6,968 nt of DNA from Oscillospiraceae bacterium (GTDB lineage: Bacteria; Bacillota_A; Clostridia; Oscillospirales; Oscillospiraceae): contig SVLA01000107.1 in the NCBI GenBank assembly GCA_015068175.1, forward strand, positions 1-6,968, in the 5' to 3' direction. Every line of letters starts with the position of its first letter. Position 1 is the stretch's first letter. The translations under genes were made by a program, and so were the position numbers. The notes under the pieces were generated by a model. It saw only the letters and a program-made list of their open reading frames with translations. It ran no database searches and was not told the origin of the DNA. Positions 5,391 through 6,968 of the stretch are shown here, one piece after another.

Positions 5391-5929
5391 AAAAAACCCT
5401 CCTTTTTCAGAAATTCCTTCAACTGCTCACGCAGACGGTACAGGTGAACATATATGTTTGGGGTCGAGATGCCCATCTGTGCCGAAATATCCGCTATGCT
5501 GTCGCCGAACCAATACCGCCGCAGGAACAGGACCCGGCTTTCCCGCTTCAGTGTGTCCAGCCATCGGTCTATAGCTTGGCCCAGGGCCCGGGCATCCAGG
5601 GTCTCCCACAGGTCCGGCCCGGCGATGGCCCCGGCCAATTCGTCCAGCGGCACATCGTAGCCGCACCGCTTCTGGGCGGCGTTGGCCCGGACCCGGTTCA
5701 GAGCAATGTTCCGCCCGATCCGGTATACATAGGGAGCCAGGGGTTCCGGCTTTTGGGGCGGGATCACGTTCCACACCGCCAGGTAGGTGTCATTCACCGC
5801 TTCCTCCGCATCCTCCCGGATGCCGATGATGTTCAGGGCCGTTTGATACAGCCGCCGCCCGAACCGCTTGGCCAGCTCCACCAGGCCCTGCTCCGATCGC
5901 TCCCACAGCAATTTTGTAATGGGTTCCAA
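5387..5929 (-). CDS. ECF-type RNA polymerase sigma factor
   Basis: A 180-residue sigma-70 family protein of ECF size. Region 2 spans about residues 12-83 (REDAEEAVNDTYLAVWNVIPP, then YVYRIGRNIALNRVRA), the core-binding and -10-recognition part. A linker with PLDELAG follows. Region 4 spans about 122-175, with the helix-turn-helix DSIADISAQMGISTPNIYVHLYRLRE that reads the -35 element. Region 3 and a region 1.1 are absent. I chose the TTG at 5929 because AAGGAGG (5938-5944) lies 8 nt upstream. A GTG at 5938, three codons earlier, sits inside that ribosome-binding site. The gene overlaps the serpin start by 4 nt, implying coupled translation in roughly fixed ratio, as is common for sigma/anti-sigma pairs. 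Its target promoters are unknown. Confidence 0.94.
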   Translation of the reverse strand: MEPITKLLWERSEQGLVELAKRFGRRLYQTALNIIGIREDAEEAVNDTYLAVWNVIPPQKPEPLAPYVYRIGRNIALNRVRANAAQKRCGYDVPLDELAGAIAGPDLWETLDARALGQAIDRWLDTLKRESRVLFLRRYWFGDSIADISAQMGISTPNIYVHLYRLREQLKEFLKKEGFL

Positions 5930-5937
5930 TACCGCCA

Positions 5938-5944
5938 CCTCCTT
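5938..5944 (-). promoter_or_regulatory. Ribosome-binding site deciding the sigma-factor start
   Basis: AAGGAGG on the minus strand, 8 nt before TTG at 5929. The alternative GTG start would begin within this motif, leaving it no usable Shine-Dalgarno, so TTG initiation is preferred. Confidence 0.7.
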
Positions 5945-5975
5945 ACATTATATATAATACCTTTCCGCACCCCGG

Positions 5976-6005
5976 ATCTTACAGACTTTTTCAATATTTT
6001 ATCAA
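5976..6005 (-). promoter_or_regulatory. Candidate promoter of the sigma/serpin operon
   Basis: On the minus strand, TTGATA (6005-6000) and TAAGAT (5981-5976) are separated by 18 bp, a fair sigma-A match about 45 nt upstream of the sigma start. The leader then contains a 12-bp A/T palindrome ATTATATATAAT (5947-5958). I see no convincing GGAAC-type ECF promoter for autoregulation. Confidence 0.4.
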
Positions 6006-6019
6006 ATTTGCCGTATAAA
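5990..6019 (+). promoter_or_regulatory. Weak candidate promoter of the CBS-domain gene
   Basis: TTCAAT (5990-5995) and TATAAA (6014-6019) with an 18-bp spacer, in the AT-rich divergent gap. The -35 is poor. It overlaps the candidate promoter of the sigma operon on the other strand, so the two could interfere. Confidence 0.3.
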
Positions 6020-6063
6020 TTCAATGGCTATGGGCAATGATGGTCCCAAAGGAGGTTTTTGCC

Positions 6064-6486
6064 ATGAAACTGCGACAGATCATGACCGATCGGGTGATCC
6101 GCATCCACCCGGAAGAATCCGTGGCCGTGGCCGCCCGGATGCTGACACAATATAATGTAGGCGCCCTGCCGGTGTGCGACAGCGAGGGCCGGCTCCGGGG
6201 CCTGGTGACGGACCGGGACATCGTGGTCCGATGCCTGGCCGCCGGCATGGATCCTGCCGCCACCCCCATCCGCAGCGTCATGACCACCGGCCTGGTCTGC
6301 GCCGAGGGGAATATGTCCACGGCCGACGCGGCCCAGCTCATGGCCCGGCGGCAGATCCGCCGGTTGCCGGTGGTGGAGGGGACCGTCCTGCGGGGCATGG
6401 TGAGCCTGGCGGATCTGGCGGGCCATCCGGAAACGGCCTGGGATGCCGCCGATGCCCTGGAAGGGATCAGCTCCAATGTCCGCTGA
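6064..6486 (+). CDS. Two-CBS-domain protein
   Basis: A 140-residue protein made of a tandem CBS (Bateman) pair and little else. CBS1 is about residues 4-58 (IMTDRVIRIHPEESVAVAARML, NVGALPV, then GLVTDRDIVVR). CBS2 is about 70-120 (SVMTTGLVCAEGNMSTADAAQLM, IRRLPVV, then GMVSLADLAG). Such pairs usually bind adenine nucleotides or related ligands at the GLVTDRD-type segments; the second copy has SLAD, so both sites keep an Asp. No enzyme or transporter domain is attached, so any partner is unknown. Stand-alone CBS proteins are often called stress or IMP-dehydrogenase-like regulators, but that cannot be decided here. AAAGGAGG (6048-6055), 8 nt before the ATG at 6064, fixes the start over the in-frame ATGs at 6037 and 6040. 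The gene is divergent from the sigma operon and just upstream of the rRNA promoters. Confidence 0.93.
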   Translation: MKLRQIMTDRVIRIHPEESVAVAARMLTQYNVGALPVCDSEGRLRGLVTDRDIVVRCLAAGMDPAATPIRSVMTTGLVCAEGNMSTADAAQLMARRQIRRLPVVEGTVLRGMVSLADLAGHPETAWDAADALEGISSNVR

Positions 6487-6515
6487 AAAAACTTTCAAAA
6501 AATGAAAAATAATGC

Positions 6516-6544
6516 TTGACAAACTGCTTGTCCGGTGTTATTAT
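6516..6544 (+). promoter_or_regulatory. rRNA operon promoter P1
   Basis: Perfect TTGACA (6516-6521), 17-bp spacer, TATTAT (6539-6544). An A-rich stretch just upstream (6486-6512) resembles an UP element. A GGCGGGC/GCCCGCC inverted repeat (6546-6572) lies across the expected start. It begins 30 bp after the CBS gene stop. Confidence 0.8.
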
Positions 6545-6623
6545 AGGCGGGCTGTGCGATGAACGGCCCGCCGGGAGTGCAGCAAATGGCACAAAAAATA
6601 TTTGAAAATTTGTGAAAAACATC

Positions 6624-6652
6624 TTGACAAATGGTTTGCGCTGTGCTAATAT
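6624..6652 (+). promoter_or_regulatory. rRNA operon promoter P2
   Basis: Perfect TTGACA (6624-6629), 17-bp spacer and TAATAT (6647-6652), preceded by TGC in extended -10 position. An AT-rich tract precedes it. It lies about 108 bp downstream of P1, the tandem arrangement usual for rRNA operons. Confidence 0.85.
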
Positions 6653-6865
6653 ATAAAAGTTCGCTGCGGCAACAATGCGAACAACACTGTACCTTGTAAA
6701 TTGAATAATGTGAGACAAACGAAACACCTTGGACAATTATAAATGGATTGTTCAAATCGATGTTAAGAATCGAAAAGAAACAGCCAACGAAAATTCTTGA
6801 GTAATTATTTGCTAGAGCAAATTATTCAAAAAGTATGATTTTAGAGCTACGGCTTTAAGATACAA
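6653..6865 (+). other. rRNA leader region (noncoding)
   Basis: This AT-rich leader between P2 and 16S, together with P1 and P2, makes up the ~380-bp gene-free stretch from 6487. A boxA-like antitermination sequence may be ACCTTGTAAATTGAA (6691-6705). One hairpin pairs TTGGACAAT (6729-6737) with ATTGTTCAA (6747-6755). Another pairs TTGAGTAATT (6797-6806) with AATTATTCAA (6820-6829), with an inner TGC/GCA and a TAGA loop. These probably belong to antitermination or pre-16S processing. No open reading frame of note is present. Confidence 0.6.

Positions 6866-6968
<103 letters not shown>

Noticed and set aside
5947..5958. ATTATATATAAT as the -10 box of the sigma operon
   Set aside because: No acceptable -35 lies 16-18 bp upstream, and transcription would start almost on the ribosome-binding site.

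Overview
The window is a high-GC, gene-dense bacterial chromosome segment. Strong AAGGAGG ribosome-binding sites, TTGACA/TATAAT promoters, hairpin-plus-T terminators, a TPP riboswitch feeding a ThiT-type transporter and a 16S rRNA 5' end of Firmicutes type all point to an anaerobic Clostridia member. Oscillospirales/Oscillospiraceae-like gut bacteria are my best guess. The 16S fragment is too short for me to name a genus.

Layout. Positions 1-2139 (+) hold a nucleoside-salvage block: the 3' end of deoD (purine-nucleoside phosphorylase), deoB (phosphopentomutase) and cdd (cytidine deaminase). The three genes are separated by two structured repeat elements: a 140-bp element with inverted ends (229-368) and a 27-bp perfect inverted repeat (1601-1685). 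A terminator follows cdd. Positions 2261-3083 (+) hold a COG2426-type small membrane exporter and a HIT hydrolase, closely spaced. Positions 3080-3991 (+) form a self-contained unit: promoter, TPP riboswitch with a terminator-type platform, thiT and a strong bidirectional terminator.

Positions 3996-5929 (-) hold a two-gene operon. An ECF-type sigma factor is translationally coupled, by an ATGA overlap, to an unusual serpin. The serpin carries a short cytoplasmic N-terminus of the kind seen in anti-sigma partners, one membrane segment and then the serpin fold outside the cell. This is the most interesting part of the window: it looks like a protease-responsive transmembrane anti-sigma factor, a function I infer and cannot demonstrate from sequence alone.

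Positions 6064-6486 (+) encode a two-CBS-domain protein, divergent from the sigma operon. Positions 6487-6865 contain no gene; they hold two tandem strong rRNA promoters and an AT-rich leader with hairpins. The 16S rRNA gene begins near 6866 and runs off the window.

Together, deoD, deoB and cdd recover bases and pentose phosphate from nucleosides. thiT imports thiamine under TPP feedback. The sigma/serpin pair probably links an extracellular proteolytic signal to transcription.
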